Positions 1 to 8,017 of a DNA stretch of 64,000 nucleotides are shown here, piece after piece (the first letter of the stretch is position 1; each line of letters starts with the position of its first letter). The notes beneath the pieces are model-generated. The model was not told the origin of the DNA. It ran no database searches and worked only from the letters and a program-made list of their open reading frames with translations. This stretch comes from a virus. The position numbers and the translations under genes are program-made. The stretch is from the IMG/VR virus record IMGVR_UViG_3300034110_001068, positions 1-64,000 of that record; one strand, written 5' to 3'.

Positions 1-40
1 CCAGGGCCGCAGCCAAGGCGCGCTTCTTGTTCTCGTCCAT
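1..40 (-). CDS. recA: RecA recombinase, N-terminal fragment
   Basis: The reverse strand starts with ATG at 38-40 and reads MDENKKRALAAAL, the typical Pseudomonas RecA N-terminus. The rest lies outside the window. RecA filaments on single-stranded DNA drive recombination and trigger self-cleavage of LexA and of LexA-like phage repressors, such as the one encoded at 14809-15543. It lies directly downstream of pncC, the usual cinA-recA order in pseudomonads. Confidence 0.93.
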   Translation of the reverse strand, partial: MDENKKRALAAAL

Positions 41-80
41 TGAAGTCCTCACGTAATCAATAAGGCCTGACGGCCAACAC

Positions 81-96
81 CTGTATAAGTAGCCAG
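81..96 (-). promoter_or_regulatory. LexA (SOS) box of recA
   Basis: On the minus strand the site reads CTGG-N8-ACAG, one mismatch from the CTGT-N8-ACAG consensus. It lies about 40 bp upstream of the recA start codon, where the recA SOS box is normally found. Promoter hexamers around it are not clear enough to call. Confidence 0.75.
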
Positions 97-123
97 TATT
101 ATTCCACAGCGTTCGAAGATCGC

Positions 124-624
124 CTACCCCTGATTTTCGATTTCTCGTGCCGCTAGTCGCACAAGGCCCTCTAGCGCGGCCTTCACCGTTTGTCGGCGGA
201 CTTCGTCACGGCTGCCGGGGAAGTGCTGGACCTCGCTATAAACCGCGTCGCCGACACCCCAGGCCAGCCACACCGTACCCACCGGTTTGTTCGGCGTGCC
301 ACCGTCGGGGCCGGCGACACCACTGACCGCCACGGCAAAGTGCGCCAGGCTGTGCTGCTGCGCACCGCGCACCATGGCCTCGACCACCTCGCGACTGACC
401 GCCCCCACCGTCTCGAACAGTTCCTCCGACACATCCAACTGCCGGGTTTTCTGCCGATTGGAGTACGTCACGTAACCCGCTTCAAACCAGGCCGAACTGC
501 CCGGAATCCGCGTAATCGCTTCGGCAATACCGCCGCCGGTGCAAGACTCGGCGGTAGTGACGTGGGCATTGAGCACTTGCAGACGTCGGCCCAGTTCGGC
601 GGCCAGTTGGGTGGTCTCTTTCAC
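124..624 (-). CDS. pncC: CinA C-terminal-type nicotinamide-nucleotide amidohydrolase (PncC)
   Basis: A 166-aa stand-alone CinA C-terminal domain. Such enzymes deamidate nicotinamide mononucleotide to nicotinate mononucleotide in pyridine-nucleotide salvage in the cytoplasm. The family signature TAESCTGGG is near the N-terminus, followed by VSGVAGPDGGTPNKPVGTVW, which carries the conserved Gly-rich and GTVW elements. I chose a GTG start at 622-624 because GGAG lies 7 nt upstream; longer in-frame starts add residues with no family similarity. It sits between the tailocin lysis genes and recA on the same strand, with no evident terminator after the lysis genes, so induction of the tailocin could read into pncC-recA. 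Confidence 0.92.
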   Translation of the reverse strand: MKETTQLAAELGRRLQVLNAHVTTAESCTGGGIAEAITRIPGSSAWFEAGYVTYSNRQKTRQLDVSEELFETVGAVSREVVEAMVRGAQQHSLAHFAVAVSGVAGPDGGTPNKPVGTVWLAWGVGDAVYSEVQHFPGSRDEVRRQTVKAALEGLVRLAAREIENQG

Positions 625-691
625 GGCGAGCTCCGGATCGTGTGGAATGCCTTCACCGTACACGAGCCGGACGCGCTTTCAATACACAGAA

Positions 692-1210
692 TCATTCAAG
701 ATGTTCGGGCGCCAGCGCTCTTACATAGGCCTGACAGGCCTGCAGGGCAATCAGTCCGCGGTCACCGGTGTCGGTAATGGCGATAATTCGTTGAGCATGC
801 GCCGGGTCAAGTCGGGCGCGTACGGTTGCAGAATCCACGCCGCCGGCGCTGGCGGTGGCTGGCACGTGGCAGCCTGAGGCAACATCGCCGGCGTCGAGAA
901 GGACTGACAGCCGAACATCGGCAGTAGCAAGACGATCGCGCAGGCGATCCTGATCACGTTGGGCATCGCTCAGCGCTCGATAATGGGTTTGTTCACTCGC
1001 CGACAGCCGTTGCTCCAGCGCCAGACGTTTATCCTGTTCGGCCTGTTGCGCGCTCGCGGCGGTCTGAGTGAGTTGATTCTGCATTTCGGCGTTTAACTGC
1101 GCCTGCTCGGCCAATTGCCGCCCGTAGCGCCAGTCTTGGAACTGCCACGCCGCAGCGAAAGCCGCGGCCGCCAGCAACAACAGGCCAATCACCCGCCAGG
1201 AGCCGGACAT
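692..1210 (-). CDS. Tailocin i-spanin (Rz-like, DUF2514 type)
   Basis: A 172-aa protein with one N-terminal membrane anchor (about residues 7-24, GLLLLAAAAFAAAW) followed by a periplasmic coiled coil rich in Gln, Ala and Glu. This is the inner-membrane half of a spanin complex that fuses inner and outer membranes after endolysin action. It overlaps the endolysin 3' end (stop at 1189), and the Rz1 lipoprotein gene is nested inside it in another frame, as in lambda-type lysis cassettes. The prophage homologue at 26358-26861 is very similar. In a tailocin locus it serves explosive release of the particles. Confidence 0.86.
   Translation of the reverse strand: MSGSWRVIGLLLLAAAAFAAAWQFQDWRYGRQLAEQAQLNAEMQNQLTQTAASAQQAEQDKRLALEQRLSASEQTHYRALSDAQRDQDRLRDRLATADVRLSVLLDAGDVASGCHVPATASAGGVDSATVRARLDPAHAQRIIAITDTGDRGLIALQACQAYVRALAPEHLE
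751..966 (-). CDS. Tailocin o-spanin lipoprotein (Rz1-like)
   Basis: A 71-aa ORF entirely inside the Rz-like gene, in a different frame. It has a short hydrophobic signal and a lipobox (LLPMFGC) at about residues 14-20, so the mature protein would start at Cys20 and be an outer-membrane lipoprotein. A Pro-rich stretch (PPPAPAAW) follows, as in other Rz1 proteins. The nested copy at 26405-26617 keeps the same lipobox and the C-terminal DLTRRMLNELSP, so both frames are under selection. Confidence 0.88.
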   Translation of the reverse strand: MPNVIRIACAIVLLLPMFGCQSFSTPAMLPQAATCQPPPAPAAWILQPYAPDLTRRMLNELSPLPTPVTAD

Positions 1211-1755
1211 AGCACCGCCCTCGCCCGCGCCCAGATTTCCAGACGATCCTGCAAGCCATTCAACCCGCCGTTGATCCGCCGGGTAATGCTGTTGAACTGA
1301 TCAACATCGGCCAGTTCGTTCAGGCCTTTCTGCGCCCAGAACCACGCTGCCGATTCGGCCGCCCATTGCGGTTGCTCAAGCAATTCAGGCAACGACAACA
1401 GACGCTCATCGCCAAACAAGCCGAGGCTGCATTGTCGATAGTTGGCGCGACCGGTGATTTGTATAAGCCCACGCCCCCTGTATTTTTGTCCGTCACCATC
1501 TGCCTCGGGCGTGTTGCCCAAACGTAGCGCTAACGTACCGGTGTCATATTTGCTCAGATACTGGTTGTCGCCCAATTCGCGCACGTAACGCAATTGACCG
1601 GACTCGTGGCCGACCTGTGCGAGAAACGCAGCAACACGTTTCGGCGTATCGATGCGATGCCTGGCCATCGCGGCGTTGAGTGGCGAAACAAAAACGCCCG
1701 CTTGGGAGCGGGCGTTGGGCATGATGTCGATAAGGTGTTTTTCAGTTAATTGCAT
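1189..1755 (-). CDS. Tailocin endolysin, glycoside hydrolase family 19
   Basis: A 188-aa chitinase-like GH19 domain that cleaves peptidoglycan glycan strands. Visible signatures are FLAQVGHESGQLRYVREL (catalytic Glu in HES), YRGRGLIQITGRANY and ITRRINGGLNGLQDR. It has no signal peptide, so it needs the holin at 13938-14282 to reach the wall. The start at 1755 has GGAGG about 9 nt upstream. It is nearly colinear with the prophage endolysin (177 aa), and both are followed by overlapping Rz/Rz1 genes. Confidence 0.92.
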   Translation of the reverse strand: MQLTEKHLIDIMPNARSQAGVFVSPLNAAMARHRIDTPKRVAAFLAQVGHESGQLRYVRELGDNQYLSKYDTGTLALRLGNTPEADGDGQKYRGRGLIQITGRANYRQCSLGLFGDERLLSLPELLEQPQWAAESAAWFWAQKGLNELADVDQFNSITRRINGGLNGLQDRLEIWARARAVLCPAPGG

Positions 1756-1891
1756 GATGCTTGATCCTCCCTGGATTTGCCCCGATTGAATCACGGCTGT
1801 CAGTGGATGTTTGCCAGCCATTTCTTTCTGGATTTTTCAGGGGTCTATCGCAACGATCGGTCCACCTGATGTGCGTTCCGGACAGCTGCGA

Positions 1892-3052
1892 TCAAAACTT
1901 GATGACGTACAACAGCGCGGTGTTCATCGGGCGAGCCTCATTGCCGCCAGAGGCCGCCATCGAGATCGTATGCGTATGTTGCCCGGCGGCATCCACGCCG
2001 ACGTTATGCGCGTGGTTGCCGTCCGCCACGATGCCGTGGGAGTGCGCGGGAGCGTTGGTGGTGAAGTTACGGTTGATGAAGGGCGCCGAGCTGGAGCCCA
2101 TGATCGACCCCGCAGTATTACCGCCGTTGATCTGCCCCTGCCCGCCCATGACCGTGTCGATGTTGAACGCGCCTCCACTCGTCACAGCGCCACCGTGCGC
2201 GTGCAATCCGGCAGCATCAGTGCGCGCCGTGTGAGCATGGTTACCAGCGGCTGCGGCCGACACATCGTGAACGTGGGAAGCATTCTGCCCAGCCTGTTTG
2301 CTACCCAGAACACGGCCCGGATCGACACCACGGCCCTCGTCCAGACCCCGGACAAATTCCCCGCGCAAATCCGGCAGGTTAAAGGTATTGGCACCGTCAC
2401 CGGCACCGAACCGGGTGCCGATTGCTGCGAACAGATTGGCATACTGGGTACGCAACACAGGCTGTCCGTTGCATTTGAGCCAGCCACTGGGCGCATCTAC
2501 GGTAGCGACGGCTTTCACGTCGCCGACATCGGCCCCCAATTGTCTGGCCACGCCGGTACTGGCAATCAGAATCCAGGCGCCGCTGCCCAGCGAGCTGTTC
2601 CATTGCACCCAGACATCTCCCGTCGCAACGATTTCACCGGAGCGAAGCGGAGTATGGTCAAGACCGACCAGCGGTTTGGCGACCGACCCCGCTACGGAAA
2701 ACGTACTGGCGCCGGTATTGGTATTCAAAGCCTTGAAGCGCAACACCATGCCGTCTGTCAGCGTAGCGGGAGCCGGCGAATAGTTCGCGGCATACGCATT
2801 GGCCGTGCCGGTATCCAAGGCGAAATCGATGAGACCCGCCTGATTGATTTTGCGCACGGCAGTCAGCAATTGTCCGACATCGGCCTCATCGGGTTTGAGC
2901 GCACCGCCCTTGATCACGCCGAGTATTTCTTCGGTTACCGCATTGCCCCATGATGCCGGGATCAACGATCCCGGCGTGCCTGCCACCGGATTCTCATCGA
3001 CAAACTTGCCATCCACCAGCCCGACGCTGGGTACGCTTTTTGGATAATCCAT
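1892..3052 (-). CDS. Tailocin tail fibre with collar domain (receptor-binding)
   Basis: A 386-aa fibre. The first 60 or so residues (MDYPKSVPSVGLVDGKFVDE, GTPGSLIPASWGNAVTEEIL) match the prophage fibre at 28840-29814 and should be the baseplate-attachment domain. The C-terminal half has a phage tail-collar domain (WLKCNGQPV, FNLPDLRGEFVRGLDEGRG). A tip rich in His-x-His pairs follows (HVHD, NHAHT, LHAHGG, HSHG, NHAHN, QHTHT), resembling metal-binding needle tips of other short fibres. It probably binds LPS and sets the killing spectrum. No fibre-assembly chaperone gene follows it; the next gene is the endolysin. Confidence 0.88.
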   Translation of the reverse strand: MDYPKSVPSVGLVDGKFVDENPVAGTPGSLIPASWGNAVTEEILGVIKGGALKPDEADVGQLLTAVRKINQAGLIDFALDTGTANAYAANYSPAPATLTDGMVLRFKALNTNTGASTFSVAGSVAKPLVGLDHTPLRSGEIVATGDVWVQWNSSLGSGAWILIASTGVARQLGADVGDVKAVATVDAPSGWLKCNGQPVLRTQYANLFAAIGTRFGAGDGANTFNLPDLRGEFVRGLDEGRGVDPGRVLGSKQAGQNASHVHDVSAAAAGNHAHTARTDAAGLHAHGGAVTSGGAFNIDTVMGGQGQINGGNTAGSIMGSSSAPFINRNFTTNAPAHSHGIVADGNHAHNVGVDAAGQHTHTISMAASGGNEARPMNTALLYVIKF

Positions 3053-3063
3053 TTATTCAGTCC

Positions 3064-3663
3064 TTAGTCATAATTGATGTACACCTGGGTATGCGCCGGT
3101 GCACTGCGGTGAATGAGGCATTCCAGGGCCGAGCCCGGGTACATGCCGAAACGTTCGCCCCAATAACTGGCGCCGAAACGCCGTCCGATCGCCAAGCGGC
3201 CGCCGGTGTTGAGGATCCACATGAATTGCCCTTTCCAGGTGCCAAAATGAGCGCTGCCGAACCGCGAACGGCCCATGCGCGGAACCCGCAGTTCGGTCAC
3301 CGAGGCCTCTGGATAACCCTGAGTGCGGGCGACCTCAATGAAGTACGCGGCGCACTGGTTGCCCACCGCCAGCAACCGCCGACGCACAGCCAGGCGGCGA
3401 TCATCATAGAGCGGAGTGACTCCAAGACAGGGGTCGGGCAGGTTCATCACCGCCTCCCAATCCGGCACAAGCTCGCTGACGCCAGCCGGATCCATCTCGT
3501 TGAGCAAATCTGCAGCTCGGGCGTCAAGGCGAGCCAGTTCCTGAGCGACGCCTTCAAGCACTTGTTCGAGTTCCGGTACACGTTCCGGGTCCCAGGCCGG
3601 ACCGCTGGGAAGCAGACTGCGCAACTGTTGCCGGTATTGTCTGGCACTTCTCAGGACAGCCAT
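3064..3663 (-). CDS. Baseplate protein, DUF2313 family (Mu gp48/YmfQ-like)
   Basis: A 199-aa protein with the family pattern RSARQYRQQLRSLLPSGPAW and ADLLNEMDPAGVSELVPDWE. In Mu-like phages it lies between baseplate J and the tail fibre and is thought to join the fibre to the baseplate wedge. I use the start at 3663, which has GGGGGGTG upstream and gives the same 199-aa length as the prophage homologue (29826-30425). It overlaps the end of baseplate J by 13 nt, so translation is coupled. Confidence 0.88.
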   Translation of the reverse strand: MAVLRSARQYRQQLRSLLPSGPAWDPERVPELEQVLEGVAQELARLDARAADLLNEMDPAGVSELVPDWEAVMNLPDPCLGVTPLYDDRRLAVRRRLLAVGNQCAAYFIEVARTQGYPEASVTELRVPRMGRSRFGSAHFGTWKGQFMWILNTGGRLAIGRRFGASYWGERFGMYPGSALECLIHRSAPAHTQVYINYD

Positions 3664-4694
3664 TCGCACCCCCCGAACGTCAGCAATTGATTGCTTTGGG
3701 CCGTGACGTTGGCCGAGGGGCTGATGAGGCTGTGATCGCTTTCACCGGTGGCGCTGCTGATGGCTTCGGTGATGTGACTGAGCAACAACGTATCGCCCAG
3801 CCCCGCCTCGCGGTTGTGCAAATCTCGCAGCTGGGTTTCAACCGCCGCGCGCACTGCGCTGGTGTTTGGCGTCACGCGCATTGTGTACTTGACCAGCACT
3901 TGCACGGGCGCCATTACCCTCACATCGGCGGTGACTGGCCGCAGCGGCTCGATATAAGCCTCGACGTCAGCCAACTGTTCTTCGTTGGGGATCGGTTGTG
4001 GATCATCGTCGCGCATGACGAACAGACCAACCGTGCCGGGGCCGAGGAAGTTGCCACGGCACCATGCGCGGGTGATTCCGGGGCACTCCAGCGCCCATGT
4101 TTCATAGTCTTGCGCCGAGCCGCCGTGGGGGATCACCCGATAAGAGCGAATCACTCTGGCGCGCAACGATTCAAGGCTTTCGGTGCCGACGCCGCCTGTG
4201 AGACCAGGTGGCTGAACGATGAAGCTGTTACCGATGACGCCCGCAATCGGTTGCACCAGATTCAATGTCAGACCGGCGTCGGCATTACCCACGCTGCCTG
4301 CATCAAGCGCAGCGATCGTGGTGCTGTTGGCGCCGCTGACGGCGATGCGGGCACCAGTAACTTTGTAAGTACGGCCATCATTGGACTGCAGCAGCGTATC
4401 GACATCCAGCACAGCACCGGCACTGGCGCTGAAACTGACGCTGCCCGTAGCTGCTTGCGCGGCTTTACGCGGTTGGTTAAGGCGCAGCGCGGCGATGCGC
4501 TCCAGAGTCGATTCGTCCGCCTTGTCTGGCAAAATCTGCTCGGCAATCCAGTCAAGATAACCGTACAAGCCATAAGCGGCGCCGCCGAGGGTGCGGGCCA
4601 GCACTTGCGCATCGGACTGGCGCAGCGAATCGCCGGCCAGGTCGCTTTGGGTGCGTTTGATCAGCACCGGCAGCGAAGGGGTTTCAAACGGCAT
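3651..4694 (-). CDS. Baseplate J-like protein (Mu gp47)
   Basis: A 347-aa baseplate wedge protein starting MPFETPSLPVLIKRTQSDLA. Its central SYRVIPHGGSAQDYETWAL is characteristic of the baseplate-J family, and the ends are nearly identical to the 345-aa prophage copy (30416-31453). It forms the wedge ring that opens during sheath contraction. It overlaps gp46 by 11 nt upstream and DUF2313 by 13 nt downstream. Confidence 0.93.
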   Translation of the reverse strand: MPFETPSLPVLIKRTQSDLAGDSLRQSDAQVLARTLGGAAYGLYGYLDWIAEQILPDKADESTLERIAALRLNQPRKAAQAATGSVSFSASAGAVLDVDTLLQSNDGRTYKVTGARIAVSGANSTTIAALDAGSVGNADAGLTLNLVQPIAGVIGNSFIVQPPGLTGGVGTESLESLRARVIRSYRVIPHGGSAQDYETWALECPGITRAWCRGNFLGPGTVGLFVMRDDDPQPIPNEEQLADVEAYIEPLRPVTADVRVMAPVQVLVKYTMRVTPNTSAVRAAVETQLRDLHNREAGLGDTLLLSHITEAISSATGESDHSLISPSANVTAQSNQLLTFGGCEWLS

Positions 4695-5085
4695 AGATCA
4701 CCTGCCAGCTGTTATCGGGGTTGATGTCCAGACGTTCACCGTCGGCCAGGGTCAGGACCGTGCGCAGGTTCAGGCGCTGGGCGTCGAGGCGTTCGCTGAT
4801 GATGTCGATGGCGCTGCAATGGCCGTCGTCGAGCAGCCATTGCAGGGCTTCGCGGGCATAGAACTCGGCGTCCATTTGCGTCTGCCGGGTCAGCTTGACC
4901 CGGCGTAACAGCCACAGCCGCGAGCCGATGCGATCGTCGGCGACGGTGGGGAAACTGTCGCCCCACCAGCCGAAGCGCTCTTCGTCATCGAGGGCATCGT
5001 CATCGGCGGCGCGGCGCCAGGTGAACAGGCTGATGAGCACCGCGCGGGTCAGTGCGGCGTGGAGGTTCTGGCTGATGAGCATCAT
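4684..5085 (-). CDS. Baseplate protein GP46 family (Mu gp46)
   Basis: A 133-aa small baseplate protein with LTRAVLISLFTWRRA, FGWWGDSFP and IGSRLWLLRRVKLT, typical of the Mu gp46 family (T4 gp25-like role at the sheath-baseplate interface by family knowledge). Tandem ATG codons at 5085 and 5082 are both possible starts. The gene overlaps the spike gene stop, and the prophage counterpart (132 aa) keeps the same core. Confidence 0.87.
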   Translation of the reverse strand: MMLISQNLHAALTRAVLISLFTWRRAADDDALDDEERFGWWGDSFPTVADDRIGSRLWLLRRVKLTRQTQMDAEFYAREALQWLLDDGHCSAIDIISERLDAQRLNLRTVLTLADGERLDINPDNSWQVIYAV

Positions 5086-5591
5086 TGGCCTCCAGCCGGC
5101 GCGCCGGTCTGACCGTTACCGGCCTGCACGCCAACGTGAACATGCTTGATCTGGCTGATGCCGCCGGCGAGTTGATCACCGGTGGAAACGATCTTGCCGG
5201 TCTGGTTGATGACCGGCGTGTCGAAGTTGACCGCGCTACTGGCGCGGATATTCAGCGTGGCGGTCTCGATGTCGATGATCCGTCCGCGCTTGAAATGAAT
5301 CCGGTCGCCCTCGTCGGTGTAGAGCGCCACTTCACCAGCAGCGAGTGCTTGCAGGCGATAGCGGCGGTCGGCGATGACCAGGGCGATGGCGTGGGAGCGG
5401 TCGCCGCCAATGAAGGTGACGACCCCTTCAGCACCGGCCAGCGGATGGCTGGTGAAACCGTAGGGTTCGAAGTGTTCGAGGTCATCGTTCACCTCGCCGG
5501 CGGTGAGGCGCATTTGCAGCGATTGCAGTTTCGAAGCCGAATTGGCGAGCACGACAGTGCCGCGCGCCAGCAGGCGTGTCAGTAGGCTCAT
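5082..5591 (-). CDS. Baseplate spike/assembly protein V (Mu gp45)
   Basis: A 169-aa protein of the Mu gp45 / P2 gpV type that forms the trimeric membrane-piercing spike. It shows an OB-fold-like N-terminal half (EPYGFTSHPLAGAEGVVTF) and a beta-helix C-terminus with repeated polar strands (DGDRIHFKRG, VNFDTPVINQTG). HVHVG near the end fits a metal-binding tip. A REPIN lies just upstream, separating it from gpP by 136 bp, whereas the prophage copies of these two genes overlap. Confidence 0.9.
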   Translation of the reverse strand: MSLLTRLLARGTVVLANSASKLQSLQMRLTAGEVNDDLEHFEPYGFTSHPLAGAEGVVTFIGGDRSHAIALVIADRRYRLQALAAGEVALYTDEGDRIHFKRGRIIDIETATLNIRASSAVNFDTPVINQTGKIVSTGDQLAGGISQIKHVHVGVQAGNGQTGAPAGGQ

Positions 5592-5626
5592 GGAAGTTCC
5601 TTGGAGGTTGAGCTGACACAGCCAAT

Positions 5627-5719
5627 CCTGTGGGAGCGGGCTTGCTCGCGAAGGCGGTGGGTCAGGCGATACGATGTCGAGGCTGCCGCCGCTTTCGCGC
5701 GCAAGCCCGCTCCCACAGG
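5627..5719. repeat. REPIN: two inverted Pseudomonas REP sequences
   Basis: CCTGTGGGAGCGGGCTTGCT begins at 5627 and its near-perfect reverse complement AGCCCGCTCCCACAGG ends at 5719, with about 30 bp between the arms. This is the common fluorescent-pseudomonad REP hairpin pair, mobilised by RAYT transposases encoded elsewhere. It interrupts the otherwise tightly overlapping tail operon between gpP and the spike gene and is absent at the matching prophage position (about 32344). Confidence 0.9.
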
Positions 5720-5727
5720 GTCTAGTG

Positions 5728-6777
5728 TCAGGCTTGGGGATTTTTCACAGGGGCGGGATTGGCATCAAAGGTATGCGGCGGCGCCACTTGCAGCGTGGTC
5801 ACAGATCCCTGTGCCGACAACGAATAGGTGACCTTGGAAATCAGCATGTCACCGTCGAAATCGAGCACCGGGTCCTTGACCTTCACCAACATGTTATGGC
5901 GCCACAAATCACCATTGCTCTGCCGCCAGCCCTGCACCTGATAGGTGGTGGTCTGCGCGCGGCCCATGCGGGTGGCGCTTTCCCATAGGGCACGCTGCTG
6001 CGCCAATTCAAAGGTCAGTTGCGTGCCTTCATTGATCACCGTGGTGCGCCGACGTTTGAAGCTCAGATCCGCCGCCGTCGATTCGACTTCGCTGACCGCC
6101 GCGCCGCTTTTCGCATCCGAGCCTTTTTGCTGGCCGATCACCCGGTACTCGGAGAACACCTGGCTGAAATCCATCGGCGCATCGGCCGACAGAATGTTCT
6201 TGCCCAGCTCCAGCGCATCGCTGGCGCGCCCGGCACTACCGGGTTTGGCCAACACCAACTGGCCCAGCTCGTTGTCGGTAGAAAACACCCGCAGCAGCGA
6301 CAGCAGTCGGTCGATCGACTGGAATGCCGTTTCACCCGGCACGATGGTGTGTTTGGTCAGGCGTGTGGTTTCGCTGATTTCATTGACGACCCACAGCCCA
6401 TATTCGCTCGCCAGATCGCGGACGATGTTCAGCAAGGGCTGTTGCTGCCATTGGCTGGGCAGATTGCGGGCGGCGCAATCGACCAGATCCTGGGTTTTGG
6501 AACTGCCTTCGATGGTCAGGCTGATCTGCCGCCCGTCATAGCGGATCGGCGCCTTGAACACGTAGCCGGTGAGCACAAGATCTTTGCCGATTTTTACCTC
6601 GCAGGGGTCGCCCGGTTTGATCCTTTGATCCACGGACTGACCGGGCCATTGCCAGGTGATGTCGAGTTTGAAGGTGCGGAACTGGCGCTCCAGATCGGCG
6701 GTGATCTCGACGCTTTTCCAGCCACCGTATTCCATGTCGTTGACCGTCAGCGTGACGTGATTGTCCATCTCATTCAT
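5728..6777 (-). CDS. Baseplate hub protein, gpP/gp44 (late control D-like)
   Basis: A 349-aa protein with MEYGGWKSVEITADLERQ at the N-terminus and the four-domain hub layout of Mu gpP and T4 gp27. PGDPCEVKIGKDLVLTGYVF and TYQVQGWRQSNGDLWRHNM are shared with the prophage copy (370 aa, 32344-33456). It forms the trimeric hub at the tail end, adapting the six-fold tube to the three-fold spike. The ATG at 6775-6777 has GGGAG 8 nt upstream. Confidence 0.91.
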   Translation of the reverse strand: MNEMDNHVTLTVNDMEYGGWKSVEITADLERQFRTFKLDITWQWPGQSVDQRIKPGDPCEVKIGKDLVLTGYVFKAPIRYDGRQISLTIEGSSKTQDLVDCAARNLPSQWQQQPLLNIVRDLASEYGLWVVNEISETTRLTKHTIVPGETAFQSIDRLLSLLRVFSTDNELGQLVLAKPGSAGRASDALELGKNILSADAPMDFSQVFSEYRVIGQQKGSDAKSGAAVSEVESTAADLSFKRRRTTVINEGTQLTFELAQQRALWESATRMGRAQTTTYQVQGWRQSNGDLWRHNMLVKVKDPVLDFDGDMLISKVTYSLSAQGSVTTLQVAPPHTFDANPAPVKNPQA

Positions 6778-6781
6778 GGCA

Positions 6782-8017
6782 TCACTCCCGCGAGACTTTC
6801 ACGTCGTTGGGGGAGAACCCCGGATGGGTAATTCCGTTGCGCTGAGTCACTTCGTCGACTCGCGTGGCGTCGCCGAACTGCTTGTAGGCCACGACCACTG
6901 CCGGAAAGCTTTCCTGAAACGATTTGCTGACTTGCCGCACGCCCGATGAAGCCACTGCTTTGAGATGAGCGACCAGCGCTTCCTTGACATCACTGATTGC
7001 CTGAAAATGCGCGGGCCCAGCCTTCGCCAGCATCGGGTCAATGGCGGCAGTCACCGCTGCGCGCAGGGCTTGCATGTCATCGCTGACGGGCACTTCCTGA
7101 CGGCTGACCGGCGACGTCGACTGTTGCGCCACCGAGGGTGTCGACGCCAGTTTCACCGGCGTGGTTGCCACGGGCATCGACGCCACCCACTGCGCGACTT
7201 TGACCAGCATCGTGTCCTGCACCAGATCGGCCATCGCTTGCGCGGCGGCATTGGTGTCCTTGCCGGTGGTGATCTTCGGCGCATCGGCCTTGCGAATCGC
7301 TTCGAGTTGCTGCGACACGTCGGCAATCACGCCTCGGTAGCCTTCCTTGGCGAACGCTTTCAGCTCCTTGATATCGCCGAGCAAACCCTTGAATTCCGCC
7401 GCCACTTCCTTGGGCAACTCCTTCACGGCTTTGACCAGTTCGGTGATTTGCCGGTACTGCTCGATCAACGGTTTCAGCTGTTCCTTGATCACGTCATAGA
7501 CGCCGGTAAGGCTGTTGCGCAGGTTGGTGATACCGATCCGCGCTGCCTTGATCAGCGCCATCGCCTGCTCGAAACGCGCCACCGCCGAACCCAGCAGACC
7601 GTCAGCTTTGACCAACAGCACTTTCTGCGTGCTGACCGTTGCCGTCGGAAACGGCAGCGGCTGATCGGGGTAGAACTTCAGGGTAAACGTCACCAGCCCG
7701 CCGTCCTGGCGGGTATGGGTCATGTCGCATTCGCCGACCTTGACCTGCAGGCGACCGAGCCACGGATGCACGAGTTCGCCACGGCCCTGCTCCAGCGCCT
7801 GGAGCAGCTTGTCGCGCTGCTTCAGGCAATCAGGGCCGATGATGAACGCGGTCAGATCGTGGGTCTTGGCCTGCTGGCCGAGGTCCTCGAAAAACGGCAG
7901 GTCGCGTCGCGGGTATTCGTGCAACTGCCCTTTGCGCCCGACCGGTGTCTTCGCCTGGTCGATCCAGAAACCGACACCGCGAAAGGATGCCGGCAATAAA
8001 CGGTCACGCCAGTTCAT
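6782..8017 (-). CDS. DNA circularization protein / gpN-like tail protein
   Basis: A 411-aa protein of the Mu gpN (DNA circularization N-terminal) family, with MNWRDRLLPASFRGVGFWID, KGQLHEYPRRDLP and ELVHPWLGRLQVKVGE. In tail modules it lies between tape measure and hub and is probably a baseplate or tail-tip component despite its name. The start at 8017 overlaps the tape measure stop as ATGA. The homologue at 33460-34716 (418 aa) matches at both ends and differs most in the middle. Confidence 0.87.
   Translation of the reverse strand: MNWRDRLLPASFRGVGFWIDQAKTPVGRKGQLHEYPRRDLPFFEDLGQQAKTHDLTAFIIGPDCLKQRDKLLQALEQGRGELVHPWLGRLQVKVGECDMTHTRQDGGLVTFTLKFYPDQPLPFPTATVSTQKVLLVKADGLLGSAVARFEQAMALIKAARIGITNLRNSLTGVYDVIKEQLKPLIEQYRQITELVKAVKELPKEVAAEFKGLLGDIKELKAFAKEGYRGVIADVSQQLEAIRKADAPKITTGKDTNAAAQAMADLVQDTMLVKVAQWVASMPVATTPVKLASTPSVAQQSTSPVSRQEVPVSDDMQALRAAVTAAIDPMLAKAGPAHFQAISDVKEALVAHLKAVASSGVRQVSKSFQESFPAVVVAYKQFGDATRVDEVTQRNGITHPGFSPNDVKVSRE

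Noticed and set aside
1811-2953. Long plus-strand open frame opposite the tailocin tail fibre
   Set aside because: It is antisense to a clear collar-domain fibre, has no ribosome site and shows no recognisable protein. High G+C makes such shadow frames common (also at 6965-7999, 35392-36909 and 37746-39338).
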